A stretch of 64,000 nucleotides of DNA, from the NCBI RefSeq assembly GCF_018760735.1, contig NZ_JAHHZN010000004.1, positions 271,828-335,827 on the forward strand, given 5' to 3'. A program made the position numbers and the translations under genes. Source of the stretch: Hymenobacter piscis. GTDB taxonomy: Bacteria > Bacteroidota > Bacteroidia > Cytophagales > Hymenobacteraceae. Position 1 is the stretch's first letter, and each line of letters starts with the position of its first letter. The notes under the pieces were generated by a model. That model saw only the letters and a program-made list of their open reading frames with translations. It made no database searches and had not been told where the DNA came from. Positions 54,222-62,826 of this stretch are shown here, piece after piece.

Positions 54222-55403
54222 TTACACGCGCTCCAGTACGATGCTGCTGGCCCCGCCGCCGCCGTTGCAGATGCCGGTGACGCCGATTTTGCCGCCCTCG
54301 TTCTCCAGCACGTTCAGCAGCGTAGTCACGATGCGCGCGCCGGAAGCGCCCAGCGGGTGGCCCAGCGACACGGCGCCGCCGTACACGTTCACCTTGGTGC
54401 CTTCCAGGTTCAGCAGCTTGTTGTTGGCCAGCGAAACCACCGAGAAAGCCTCGTTGATTTCGTAGAAATCAACCTCCGAAGCCTCTACGCCGGCGTTTTT
54501 GAGCGCCTTCGGAATAGCCAGCGACGGCGTGGTGGTGAACCACTCGGGGGCCTGCTCGGCGTCGGCGAAGCCACGGACGATGGCCAGCGGCTTGATGCCC
54601 AGCTCCTCGGCCTTCTCGCGGCTCATGAGCAGCACGGCAGCGGCACCGTCGTTGAGGGTGGAGGCGTTGGCGGCCGTCACGGTGCCTTCCTTGGTGAAGG
54701 CAGCGCGCAGACCGGCAAACTTGCTGAAATCGGCCTTCAGGTACTCCTCATCGTCGCTGATAACGGTTTCCTTGCCGCGCACCGTAATGGTCACGGGCAC
54801 AATTTCGTCCTTCTTCTTGCCGGCCTTCGCGGCGGCGGCGCTGCGCTCGTAGCTCTGCTGGGCGAAGGCGTCCTGGTCCTGGCGCGAGATGCCGTAGTGG
54901 GCGGCCGTGGCGTCGGCGGCGTTGCCCATGGCGTAGTCGTGGTAGGGGTCCCAGAGGCCGTCCTTCATCAGGCCGTCAATCATCTGACCGTTGCCGTATT
55001 TGGCGCCGAAACGGGCTTTATCGAGGTAATAGGGCACGTTGCTCATGCTTTCCATGCCGCCGGCCATCACCACGTCGGCTTGGCCGAGCATAATGGCCTG
55101 GGCCCCGAACATGATGGCCTTCGAGCCCGAAGCGCACACTTTGTTCACGGTGGTGCACTCCACGGTGTCGGGCAGACCGGCTTTCTTGGCGGCCTGGCGG
55201 GCGGGGGCCTGGCCCAGGTTGGCCGAAATCACGTTGCCCATAATCACCTGCTGCACTTCCTTGCCGTCGACGCCGGCTTTTTCCAGGGCGCCCTTAATGG
55301 CAATAGCGCCCAGCTCCACGGCCGATAACGAGGCCAGGCTGCCGCCAAATGATCCAATCGGGGTCCGCACGGCGGCCACAACGACTACTTCCTTAATCTG
55401 CAT
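54222..55403 (-). CDS. Acetyl-CoA C-acyltransferase (thiolase)
   Basis: The product (393 aa) is a thiolase: nucleophile cysteine in NKVCASGSKA (about residue 89), GGMESMSNVPY, the GHPLGASGAR segment with the active-site histidine and the C-terminal cysteine in GICNGGGGAS. It forms acetoacetyl-CoA from acetyl-CoA or cleaves 3-oxoacyl-CoA; the direction cannot be told. A -7 element (55432-55439) gives a short leader. It is probably monocistronic. Confidence 0.93.
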   Translation of the reverse strand: MQIKEVVVVAAVRTPIGSFGGSLASLSAVELGAIAIKGALEKAGVDGKEVQQVIMGNVISANLGQAPARQAAKKAGLPDTVECTTVNKVCASGSKAIMFGAQAIMLGQADVVMAGGMESMSNVPYYLDKARFGAKYGNGQMIDGLMKDGLWDPYHDYAMGNAADATAAHYGISRQDQDAFAQQSYERSAAAAKAGKKKDEIVPVTITVRGKETVISDDEEYLKADFSKFAGLRAAFTKEGTVTAANASTLNDGAAAVLLMSREKAEELGIKPLAIVRGFADAEQAPEWFTTTPSLAIPKALKNAGVEASEVDFYEINEAFSVVSLANNKLLNLEGTKVNVYGGAVSLGHPLGASGARIVTTLLNVLENEGGKIGVTGICNGGGGASSIVLERV

Positions 55404-55431
55404 AACTGAGTTGTTGGGTGGGGTGAGAAAC

Positions 55432-55439
55432 CAAAGGTA
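55432..55439 (-). promoter_or_regulatory. -7 element of the thiolase gene
   Basis: TACCTTTG on the minus strand, 28 bp before the ATG at 55403. Confidence 0.5.
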
Positions 55440-55444
55440 CGAAT

Positions 55445-55640
55445 TGGTGAATGAGTGACTGGGGGAATGAGTGAGGGGAGGAATGAGTGAATTGGAAGGA
55501 CGTCATTCTGAGCGCAGCGAAGAATCTCGCGTGCAATGCTAATCCTTGCTTCATCCGGGCTAACGGCAGGAATTACTTTGGCACGCAAGATTCTTCGCTG
55601 CGCTCAGAATGACGTTCTAATCTTCCCTCACTATCTCACC
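55445..55640. repeat. Composite: period-16 repeats around palindrome copy 5
   Basis: GGTGAATGAGTGACTG-type 16-bp units (three) lie left of palindrome copy 5 (arms 55501-55534 and 55581-55614, core CGTCATTCTGAGCGCAGCGA). A short inverted counterpart lies to the right and ends at the stop of the BatC-like gene. Confidence 0.88.
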
Positions 55641-55642
55641 GC

Positions 55643-56620
55643 TTACCAGCCGGGTTTGGTTTTATCGGTGGGTTTGGTGGCTTTGCGGGGCAGCTGCTGG
55701 AGGTACTGCTGCTCGGCGGTGTGCAGGGCTTCGAGGAGCTGGCGGGCCTGGCCGGGGCTGAGGTTCATCTGTTGCAGGCGGGCCCGCTGGGTTTGCAGGT
55801 TGGCCTCCTGTAGCGTAGCCGCTTCCGTGCCGCCCCGCCGACTCGTGCCGCCGGGGGCCTCGGGGCCGGTTTCTTCGTCGCTGAGGCCGCGCACGTTACC
55901 GGGCTCGCGGCCGCGGGCCACGTTGCGCTGCTCGCCTGCCCCGGGCCGGAAGCCGGCGTCGGCCGAGTTGCCGGGCGTGGCGGAGGGCTGGCTGGGGTCG
56001 CGCCGGCCATGGGGGTCGGGACGGCGCTCGGGGGCGCTGTTCGGGTCCTGGAGTTGGCTGTTGTCGGGGCGCTGGCCGGGCGTGTCGGGGCCGGCTTTGG
56101 GGCGGGTCTGCTGGGGGCGGGGGCCGTCCTGGGCGGTTTCGGGGCTGTCAGCGGAACCGGGTGGGGGCGGGGCAGGGGCGTCGGTGCGGCGGGCCAGGAA
56201 GTCGCGCAGCAGCTCGTAGTTGTAGCGGGCGGCGGTATTATTGGGGTCGGCCAGCAGGGCCTGGCGCAGCAGCGTGATGGCCTGGGCGTACTCGCCCCGG
56301 TCGGCCATGAGAGCGGCCAGCTGCTGCAGGGCTACGCTGCGCACGGGTTGGTTGGGGCTGCTAAGCAGGCGGCTGTAGTAGGAGCGGGCCTCGGCCGGTC
56401 GGCCGGCCTGCACGGTGGCGTGGGCCAGGTTCAGCCAGACGGCGTCCTCGGCGGCGCCCAGGTGCAGGGTGGCTTCCTTGTAGGCAGCGGCGGCCTGGGC
56501 GTAGTCGCCGCGGGCGTAGGCGGCGGCCCCGCGTGCCACGGCCGCGTTCCGGTCGTGGATGCGGGTGAGGCCGCCGCCCAGGCTTAGCAGCAGCAGGCCG
56601 CCGGTCAGCAGCATCTTCAT
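55643..56620 (-). CDS. batC: BatC-like TPR protein
   Basis: The product (325 aa) has an N-terminal helix that may act as anchor or signal, TPR repeats (about 30-150: AAAAYKEATLHLGAAEDAVW, YAQAITLLRQALLADPNNTAARYNYELLRDFL), then a long Pro/Arg/Gln-rich low-complexity region. In Bacteroidota BatC accompanies the von Willebrand proteins BatA and BatB in the Bat (aerotolerance-related) locus. It overlaps the BatB-like gene by 4 bp. Confidence 0.75.
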   Translation of the reverse strand: MKMLLTGGLLLLSLGGGLTRIHDRNAAVARGAAAYARGDYAQAAAAYKEATLHLGAAEDAVWLNLAHATVQAGRPAEARSYYSRLLSSPNQPVRSVALQQLAALMADRGEYAQAITLLRQALLADPNNTAARYNYELLRDFLARRTDAPAPPPPGSADSPETAQDGPRPQQTRPKAGPDTPGQRPDNSQLQDPNSAPERRPDPHGRRDPSQPSATPGNSADAGFRPGAGEQRNVARGREPGNVRGLSDEETGPEAPGGTSRRGGTEAATLQEANLQTQRARLQQMNLSPGQARQLLEALHTAEQQYLQQLPRKATKPTDKTKPGW

Positions 56621-57609
56621 GGCCGAATGACTTTTACGGTGATTAACACATCGAGCAGAATCAGGAGCAGGGCTACAGCCAGGGGGTAGCGGTAACGGTT
56701 ATCGGCCACCGACACGGTGCGCACCTGCTGGGCCTGGCCTTCCACCCGGTTGATGGCGTTGAGCAGTAAGGGAAACTCGTTGCGCTCGTCGCTGAGTTCA
56801 AAGTACTGTCCGCTGGTTTGCTCGGCCAGGCGGCGCAGGGGGGCGGGCACGAGGCGGGTCACCACGTCGCGGCCCTTGGCGTCGCGCAGGTAATCATTGC
56901 CGGCCGGACCCGGGATGCGGCTGCCTTCGGGCGTGCCCACGCCCACCGTAAACACCCGGGCGCCGGAGCGAGCCAGCACCCGCACGGTGGGCTCCAGGTT
57001 GTCGCCGAAGTCCTCCCCATCGGTTACCAGCACCAGCACCGTGGCCCGGGGCGGGGTCTGGGGCTCAGGGGCTTCGGTACCGGGCGGGCCCAGGCGGGTG
57101 AGCACCAGCTCCAGGGGCGGCACCAGGTCGGTGCCGGTGGGCGGCACCAGGGCTGTTTTCAGGGTGCTGATAAAGAGCTGCAGGGCCTCCTGGTCGTAAG
57201 TGAGCGGGCACTGCACGTAGGCTTCGCCCGAAAACACGATCAGGCCCAGGCGGTCGGCCGGGAAGCGGCGCAGAAGGGTGCCCAACTCGGCCTTCACCTT
57301 CTGGAGGCGGGAGGGCGCCACGTCGGGCGCATCCATGGAGCGGGAGAGGTCCACGAGCAGCCACACGTCTTTGCCGGCGGTGCGCACCGGGTGGCGGGTA
57401 AGGCCATAGGCGGGCCCGAGCAGGGCCCCGGCCAGCAGCCCGAAGTAGAGCAGGCGCAGGCCCAGTTTCCAGCCCAGCCGCCAGCTGCCCTGACCCAGCG
57501 GGGCGGCCAGTCGGCGGGTCCGGAGCAGGTAGCCGAGGTAAAACAGAAAAAAAAACGCGGTGGCCAAAGCCTCCGGCCAGCCCGGCTGGTAGGCCCAGTT
57601 CAACGCCAT
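56617..57609 (-). CDS. batB: BatB/BatA-like von Willebrand A domain membrane protein
   Basis: The product (330 aa) has two N-terminal transmembrane helices, a VWA domain with metal-binding DLSRSMDA (MIDAS, about residue 87) and TGTDL, and a C-terminal helix (YPLAVALLLILLDVLITVKVIRP). This is the BatA/BatB architecture. Only two bat genes are present, so the locus is reduced or split. It starts 190 bp from the tRNA-Ser gene on the opposite strand. Confidence 0.82.
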   Translation of the reverse strand: MALNWAYQPGWPEALATAFFFLFYLGYLLRTRRLAAPLGQGSWRLGWKLGLRLLYFGLLAGALLGPAYGLTRHPVRTAGKDVWLLVDLSRSMDAPDVAPSRLQKVKAELGTLLRRFPADRLGLIVFSGEAYVQCPLTYDQEALQLFISTLKTALVPPTGTDLVPPLELVLTRLGPPGTEAPEPQTPPRATVLVLVTDGEDFGDNLEPTVRVLARSGARVFTVGVGTPEGSRIPGPAGNDYLRDAKGRDVVTRLVPAPLRRLAEQTSGQYFELSDERNEFPLLLNAINRVEGQAQQVRTVSVADNRYRYPLAVALLLILLDVLITVKVIRP

Positions 57610-57798
57610 GATAACCGCTTATCGTTCAAAATACAACCGTGAAAAAAGGGAGGCGTGGAAGTCCGGAAAAGAAGGGAAAAACCGGCTTGCCGGACCCAAA
57701 CGCGGCGGCAAGATGGAAGATATTTTTTTTGAAAAAGGTTTGTTTCTCCGTTCTGCTCGTATATTTGCACAGCTTTTAACCGGAAAGCAATGCCACCT

Positions 57799-57886
57799 GG
57801 AGAGGTGGGTGAGTGGCTGAAACCAGTAGTTTGCTAAACTGCCGTAGCTCTAAAGGTTACCGGGGGTTCGAATCCCCCCCTCTCCG
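57799..57886 (+). tRNA. tRNA-Ser (anticodon GCT)
   Basis: 88 nt with a long variable arm typical of serine tRNA. Acceptor arms GGAGAGG / CCTCTCC pair fully, the anticodon loop contains GCT in TTTGCTAAA, and the T-arm reads GGGGGTTCGAATCCCCC. CCA is not encoded. Confidence 0.93.
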
Positions 57887-57892
57887 CATGTC

Positions 57893-57981
57893 TGAATTAA
57901 AAATTAAGAGTTAAAAATTAAAAATTGCCGGTTCTTACGGCACGGCCAATTTTTAATTTTTAACTCTCAATTTTTAATTAC
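57893..57981. repeat. AT-rich inverted heptamer repeats between tRNA genes
   Basis: AATTAAAAATTAAGAGTTAA and its inverse flank a GC-rich middle between tRNA-Ser and tRNA-Pro. The sequence is nearly the same as at 3764-3873. Confidence 0.82.
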
Positions 57982-57987
57982 TCTTTT

Positions 57988-58061
57988 CGGGGTGTAGCGT
58001 AGCCCGGTATCGCGCCTGCTTTGGGAGCAGGAGGCCGCAGGTTCGAATCCTGCCACCCCGA
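57988..58061 (+). tRNA. tRNA-Pro (anticodon TGG)
   Basis: 74 nt. Acceptor CGGGGTG / CACCCCG, anticodon stem CCTGC / GCAGG around TTTGGGA (anticodon TGG), T-arm GCAGGTTCGAATCCTGC. A hairpin follows. Confidence 0.95.
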
Positions 58062-58064
58062 CTT

Positions 58065-58105
58065 CAAATAGCCGTCAGCCCGCCTCTGGGGCGGGCGGCT
58101 ATTTG
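58065..58105 (+). terminator. Terminator-like hairpin after tRNA-Pro
   Basis: CAAATAGCC...GGCTATTTG encloses an inner GCCCGCC/GGGCGGGC stem and is followed by T-rich sequence. Confidence 0.65.
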
Positions 58106-58111
58106 TGTTTT

Positions 58112-58185
58112 GACCCCGTAGCTCAGCTGGATAGAGCAGCTGCCTTCTAAGCAGCCGGTCATGTGTTCGAATCACATCGGGGCCA
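58112..58185 (+). tRNA. tRNA-Arg (anticodon TCT), with one acceptor-stem mismatch
   Basis: 74 nt. Anticodon stem GCTGC / GCAGC around CTTCTAA (anticodon TCT), T-arm ATGTGTTCGAATCACAT. The acceptor pairs GACCCCG with CGGGGCC, leaving A2 opposite C71. A terminator follows. Confidence 0.93.
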
Positions 58186-58195
58186 CTTCGGCACT

Positions 58196-58229
58196 GAGCC
58201 ACTTAGCTGCTGTGCTGGGTGGCTTTTTT
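58196..58229 (+). terminator. Terminator after tRNA-Arg
   Basis: AGCCAC...GTGGCT stem followed by TTTTTT. Confidence 0.7.
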
Positions 58230-58283
58230 GTTGGCCGATAGCGCCACCACCATCACGTCGTCCTCCGAGCAAACCCTTCGCCT

Positions 58284-58577
58284 ATGAAAGCACCCCTTTT
58301 TCACCCCGGCCAGGAAGTTGTGTGCACCAACGACGACTTCACGATGCTGCTGGTGCAGAATCCCAACATCCAGACGCCCAAGCGCGGGCCCATTTATACG
58401 GTGCGCGACATTTACGATACGCACAAGGGTTACGGCATCACGCTCCAGGAAATCAACAACGCCGCCGTGGCCCCGGGCTTCCCGGAAGCCAACTTCCACG
58501 AGTCGCGCTTTGCGCCGGTGCCGCCCCTGGAGGAAGTGGATATTGCCGCCGTAATGGAGGAAACCGTAACGGTCTAA
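58284..58577 (+). CDS. Small conserved-looking hypothetical protein
   Basis: The product (97 aa) is soluble and beta-rich, with FHPGQEVVCTNDDF, RGPIYTVRDIYDTHKGYGITL and FHESRFAPVPPLEE. The pattern resembles small SH3-like accessory proteins from phages or plasmids, but I do not recognise a named family. It lies directly after the tRNA cluster, a common site for accessory genes. Confidence 0.55.
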   Translation: MKAPLFHPGQEVVCTNDDFTMLLVQNPNIQTPKRGPIYTVRDIYDTHKGYGITLQEINNAAVAPGFPEANFHESRFAPVPPLEEVDIAAVMEETVTV

Positions 58578-58891
58578 ACCGCTGAAGGGGAAGCCTCCGT
58601 GCCGGGAGCTCCACGCCCGCTTCGGGCAGGGAAGCCGTCGGATTCATGCGTGCCCGGCCGTCGGCCCACTCCGGCCACTTGAGCGGCCGGAGTGGGCCGA
58701 CGGCCGGGCACGGCAGTTTAGAGCGGCGCGTGAAGCGGTAGGAGGCAGATGAGGGGCCGTATTGCGCCCCGCGCGAGAAAACATGCGGGAAGGCATAACG
58801 CTGGCGCCGCATCCGGCGTAAGCAAAAAGCCGGGTGTCGGCTCCGGGCCGGCATTCTGTTTTCACTCCCATCACCCCTATTTCTTTCTAGT
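58578..58891. other. Spacer with a perfect 27-bp hairpin
   Basis: 314 bp without a supported gene. It holds the long hairpin 58650-58711 and no clear promoter for the operon that follows. Confidence 0.55.
58650..58711. repeat. Perfect 27-bp inverted repeat
   Basis: Arms 58650-58676 and 58685-58711 (GTGCCCGGCCGTCGGCCCAC...) pair without mismatch around an 8-nt loop. Nothing resembling it was seen elsewhere in the window. There is no T run, so it is not a classical terminator. Confidence 0.9.
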
Positions 58892-59407
58892 ATGTCCGAG
58901 CAAACTACCCCCGCTTCCGGCGGCGCGGTGGCCGCGCCGCCACCCGTCGGCACGGTTCGCCTCACCATCAACGGCACCGCCCACGAGGTGCAGCTGGCCC
59001 CCTGGACCACCTTGCTCGACGCCCTGCGCGAGTACCTGCACCTGACCGGCACCAAAAAAGGCTGCGACCACGGCCAGTGCGGAGCCTGCACGGTGCTGGT
59101 GAACGGCACGCGCATCAACAGCTGCCTGACCCTGGCCGTGATGCACGAAGACGACGACATCACCACCATTGAGGGCCTCGGCTCCGAAGACAACCTGAGC
59201 GCCCTCCAGCAGGCCTTCGTCGACCACGACGCCTTCCAGTGCGGCTACTGCACCCCCGGCCAGATCTGCTCGGCCCAGGGCCTGATCAACGAAGGGAAAG
59301 CCCACTCCGAGCACGATATCCGCGAAATGATGAGTGGCAACCTCTGCCGCTGCGGCGCCTACGTCGGCATCCTGGCCGCCGTGCAGGAAGTCGTGAATAA
59401 AAAGTAG
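58892..59407 (+). CDS. paoA: Aldehyde oxidoreductase, [2Fe-2S] subunit (PaoA-like)
   Basis: The product (171 aa) is the iron-sulfur subunit of a xanthine-oxidase-family molybdenum enzyme. It carries a plant-ferredoxin-type cluster (GCDHGQCGACTVLVNG ... C) and a second cluster (FQCGYCTPGQIC ... CRCGAY). E. coli PaoA has a Tat signal; none is seen here. The stop codon lies in a heptamer repeat. Confidence 0.9.
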   Translation: MSEQTTPASGGAVAAPPPVGTVRLTINGTAHEVQLAPWTTLLDALREYLHLTGTKKGCDHGQCGACTVLVNGTRINSCLTLAVMHEDDDITTIEGLGSEDNLSALQQAFVDHDAFQCGYCTPGQICSAQGLINEGKAHSEHDIREMMSGNLCRCGAYVGILAAVQEVVNKK

Positions 59408-59497
59408 TGAGTACTGGGTATTGAGTAGTGAGACGTTCCGTCTGGCTACTCGATTCCGCTGCATACTCAATACCAACTACTCACTACTCAATACTCC
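59404..59497. repeat. Inverted heptamer repeats inside the pao operon
   Basis: AGTAGTGAGTACTGGGTATT (7-bp period) at the left faces TACTCAATACCAACTACTCA at the right, in inverse orientation, and fills the spacer between the first two genes of the operon. Confidence 0.82.
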
Positions 59498-59500
59498 AAG

Positions 59501-60523
59501 ATGAACTCATTTACTTTCCACCGCGCGACGGGCGTTGACGACGCCGTACGCGAAACCACCCGCCACACGGGGGCAGCCTACATCGGGGGCGGCACCAACC
59601 TCATCGACCTGATGAAGGAAAACGTGATGCGCCCCAGCTACCTGGTGAGCGTGGCCAAGCTGCCGCTGGCCGCCATCGAAGCCCTGCCCGACGGCGGGCT
59701 GCGCCTCGGCGCCATGGCTACCAACGCCGATACGGCCTGGCACGAAGACGTGAAAAGCCGCTACCCGCTGCTCAACCAGGCCATTCTGGCCGGGGCCTCG
59801 CCCCAGCTGCGCAACGCGGCCACCAACGGCGGTAACCTCATGCAGCGCACCCGTTGCCTGTACTTCTACGATCTGGCCACGCCCTGCAACAAGCGCGAGC
59901 CGGGCACCGGCTGCTCGGCCATCGGGGGCTTCAACCGCATCCATGCCATTTTCGGGGCCAGTGACCAGTGCATCGCCACTCACCCCTCGGATATGTGCGT
60001 GGCCCTGGCCGCGCTGGCGCCCACCGTGCGCGTGAGCGGCCCCGATGGGGAGCGGAGCATTGCCTTCGACGACTTCCACCGCCTGCCCGGCGACCAGCCC
60101 GAAAAGGACAACAACCTCCGGCCCGGGGAGCTGATCATCAGCCTGGATCTGCCCGCGAAGGGCTTCAGCAAGAACTTCAGCTACCTCAAGCTCCGCGACC
60201 GGCAGAGCTACGCCTTCGCCCTGATTTCGGTGGCGGCGGGCCTGGAGCTCGACGGCACTACCATCACCGACGCCCGCCTGGCCCTGGGCGGCGTGGCCCA
60301 TAAGCCCTGGCGCGACCAGGAGGCCGAGCAACTGCTCATTGGGCAGCCGGCCACCGTGGAAACCTTTGCCCGCGTGGCTGCCCAGGTGGTTTCGACCGCC
60401 GTGGGCCAGGGCTCCAACGACTTCAAGATCGAGCTGGCCCGCCGCGCCGTGGTGCGCGCCCTCAAGCAGGCCGCCGAAGGCTCGCAGCAGGCCACCGACG
60501 TATTTCAGAACTCTAATCCTTAA
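59501..60523 (+). CDS. paoB: Aldehyde oxidoreductase, FAD subunit with [4Fe-4S] motif (PaoB-like)
   Basis: The product (340 aa) is the FAD-binding subunit. FAD-binding GGGTNLIDLMKENV and NGGNLMQRTRCLYFYD are clear. The cysteines in CLYFYDLATPCNKREPGTGC, with CIATHPSDMC later, match the extra [4Fe-4S] loop of PaoB/YagS, which separates it from ordinary xanthine dehydrogenase subunits. Confidence 0.9.
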   Translation: MNSFTFHRATGVDDAVRETTRHTGAAYIGGGTNLIDLMKENVMRPSYLVSVAKLPLAAIEALPDGGLRLGAMATNADTAWHEDVKSRYPLLNQAILAGASPQLRNAATNGGNLMQRTRCLYFYDLATPCNKREPGTGCSAIGGFNRIHAIFGASDQCIATHPSDMCVALAALAPTVRVSGPDGERSIAFDDFHRLPGDQPEKDNNLRPGELIISLDLPAKGFSKNFSYLKLRDRQSYAFALISVAAGLELDGTTITDARLALGGVAHKPWRDQEAEQLLIGQPATVETFARVAAQVVSTAVGQGSNDFKIELARRAVVRALKQAAEGSQQATDVFQNSNP

Positions 60524-60528
60524 GCCAG

Positions 60529-62760
60529 ATGAGCACGACTAACTATATCGGCCAGGCCACCAGCCGCGTCGACGGGCCGGCCAAGGTATCGGGCGCGGCC
60601 ACGTATTCGGCCGAAGTTCACCTGCCCAACCTGGCCTACGGCTACGTGGTAAGCAGCCCCATTGCCCGGGGGAAAATCACGAAAATCCACGCCGACGAAG
60701 TGCTGGCCCTGCCCGGCGTTATCCAGGTGTTTTCGCACGAGAACGTGCCTTCCGTGGCCTGGCTTGATAAGAAGCACCAGGATCAGGTAGCGCCCGGCGG
60801 CTCGCCCTTCCGGGCGTTGCAGTCGCCCGAAATCCAGTTCAGCCAGCAACCGGTGGCCATGGTCATGGCCGAGAGCTTCGAGCTGGCCCGGTACGCGGCC
60901 TCCCTGCTGCGCATCGAGTACGAGCAGGAGGCCCACGAAACCAACCTGGAAACCCAGCGCGCCAAGGGCTACGAGCCGGGCAAGGGCAAAACCGGCTACC
61001 AGCCGCCACCGCCCCCCCGCGGCAACCCCGATAAAGCCTGGGAGCAGGCCGCCCACCGCATGGAAGCCGAGTACGTGCACGGCACCCAGCACCACAACCC
61101 GATGGAGCTGTTCTCTACCACCGTAGACTGGCACGGGGAAGGCAAAATCACGGCCTACGATAAAACCCAGGGCGTTTTCAACGTCAAGAACTACCTCGTG
61201 GGCGTGTTCGGCCTCAACAAGGACGACGTGCGGGTAGTGAACCACTTTGTGGGCGGGGGCTTCGGCTCGGGGCTGCGGCCTCAGTATTCGGTGTACCTGG
61301 CCGTGCTGGCAGCCCTGGAACTGCGCCGCCCCGTGCGGCTCACCCTCACCCGGGCCCAGATGTTTAGCTTCGGCCACCGGCCTCAGCCGCTGCAGTACGT
61401 GAAGCTGGGTACCAACCCCGATGGCTCCCTGGCTGCGCTGCAACACCACGTGCTGCACGAAACCTCCCACTTCGAGGAGTACACCGAGAACATCGTGACC
61501 TGGAGCGGCATGCTCTACCAGTGTGATAACGTAAAGCTGGGCTACCAGGTAGCGCCGCTCGACGTGTTCACGCCCCTGGACATGCGCGCCCCCGGTGCCG
61601 CCTCGGGCAGCATCGCCCTGGAAATTGCCATGGACGAAATGGCCTACGAGGCCGGCATCGACCCCCTGGAGCTGCGCCTGCGCAGCTACGCCGAGCGCGA
61701 CCAGAACCAGGACAAGCCGTTTTCCAGCAAGAAGCTGCGCGACTGTTACCACCAGGGCGCGGCTAAATTCGGCTGGGAAAAGCGCACCATGGCCCCCGGT
61801 TCCATGCGCGAGGGCAACATGCTGGTGGGCTGGGGCGTAGGCGGCGGCGTTTGGGATGCCACCCAGAAGAAATCCGCTGCCAAGGCCAGCATCACGGCCG
61901 ACGGGAAGCTGACGGTGCTCAGTGGCTCGGGCGAAAACGGCGCGGGCACTTACACCATCATGACCCAGATTGCGGCCGAAACCCTGGGCCTGCCCCTGGA
62001 AGCCGTGACCTACCAGCTCGGCGACACCGATCAGCCCGAAGCCCCGCTCCAGGGCGGCTCCTGGACGGCCGCCTCGGTGGGTACCGCCGTGCAGAGCGTA
62101 TGCCAGGACCTGGCCGGCAAAATTCTGAAGCTGGCCCAGAAGCAGGCCGACTCCCCGCTCCAGGACGCCAAGTTCGAGGACGTGGAGTTTCTCAACGGCC
62201 AGATCCGCCTGCGCGCCGACCATAGCCAGTCGGTGGTGATCCGGGACGTGCTGCAAAGCAGCGGCGAGGCTAAGATTGAGGCCGACGGCTCTACCACGCC
62301 CAACATGCCCAAGCAAAGCCAGTACTCTCTGCACTCCCACAATGTGGTGTTTGTGGAGGTGAAGGTAGACGAGGACCTGGGCACGGTGCACGTGACGCGG
62401 GTGGTGAATGCCATTGCCGCCGGCCGCATCCTTAATCAGAAAACCGCCCGCTCCCAGGTGCTGGGTTCGGTGGTCTGGGGCATCGGGATGGCGCTTATGG
62501 AGGAAACGGTGATAGACCACAAGTTCGGCCGCTACATGAACCATAACTTCGCCGAGTACCACGTACCCGTCAACGCCGACATCCGCGACATCGACGTCAT
62601 CTTCGTAGATGAAGAAGACGACATCGTGAATCCGCTGGGCGTGAAAGGCATCGGGGAGGTAGGCATGCTGGGCGTGACTGCCGCCGTAGCCAATGCCATC
62701 TACCACGCCACCGGCAAGCGCGTCCGCGACCTGCCCATTACCATCGACAAGCTGCTGTAA
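60529..62760 (+). CDS. paoC: Aldehyde oxidoreductase, molybdenum cofactor subunit (PaoC-like)
   Basis: The product (743 aa) is the large, Mo-molybdopterin-binding catalytic subunit. GQATSRVDGPAKVSGAATYS, FVGGGFGSGLRPQYSVY and AVANAIYHATGKRVRDLPI mark the family, and a catalytic glutamate is expected in VKGIGEVGMLG. It oxidises aldehydes or related compounds; the substrate is unknown. It starts 5 bp after the FAD subunit gene. A terminator follows; no dedicated cofactor chaperone (PaoD) lies in the window. Confidence 0.92.
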   Translation: MSTTNYIGQATSRVDGPAKVSGAATYSAEVHLPNLAYGYVVSSPIARGKITKIHADEVLALPGVIQVFSHENVPSVAWLDKKHQDQVAPGGSPFRALQSPEIQFSQQPVAMVMAESFELARYAASLLRIEYEQEAHETNLETQRAKGYEPGKGKTGYQPPPPPRGNPDKAWEQAAHRMEAEYVHGTQHHNPMELFSTTVDWHGEGKITAYDKTQGVFNVKNYLVGVFGLNKDDVRVVNHFVGGGFGSGLRPQYSVYLAVLAALELRRPVRLTLTRAQMFSFGHRPQPLQYVKLGTNPDGSLAALQHHVLHETSHFEEYTENIVTWSGMLYQCDNVKLGYQVAPLDVFTPLDMRAPGAASGSIALEIAMDEMAYEAGIDPLELRLRSYAERDQNQDKPFSSKKLRDCYHQGAAKFGWEKRTMAPGSMREGNMLVGWGVGGGVWDATQKKSAAKASITADGKLTVLSGSGENGAGTYTIMTQIAAETLGLPLEAVTYQLGDTDQPEAPLQGGSWTAASVGTAVQSVCQDLAGKILKLAQKQADSPLQDAKFEDVEFLNGQIRLRADHSQSVVIRDVLQSSGEAKIEADGSTTPNMPKQSQYSLHSHNVVFVEVKVDEDLGTVHVTRVVNAIAAGRILNQKTARSQVLGSVVWGIGMALMEETVIDHKFGRYMNHNFAEYHVPVNADIRDIDVIFVDEEDDIVNPLGVKGIGEVGMLGVTAAVANAIYHATGKRVRDLPITIDKLL

Positions 62761-62781
62761 CGCCCGCGGCTCGTCGTAACG

Positions 62782-62818
62782 AAAGCGCCCCGGAACCATG
62801 AGGTTTCGGGGCGCTTTT
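62782..62818 (+). terminator. Terminator after the pao operon
   Basis: AAAGCGCCCCGGAACC, a 4-nt loop and GGTTTCGGGGCGCTTTT. Confidence 0.88.
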
Positions 62819-62826
62819 GTATTTAC

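Noticed and set aside
60520..62799. A 759-codon open frame on the minus strand across the large aldehyde oxidoreductase gene
   Set aside because: It mirrors the coding frame of paoC in GC-rich DNA and has no recognisable domain; the plus-strand protein is clearly the real gene.
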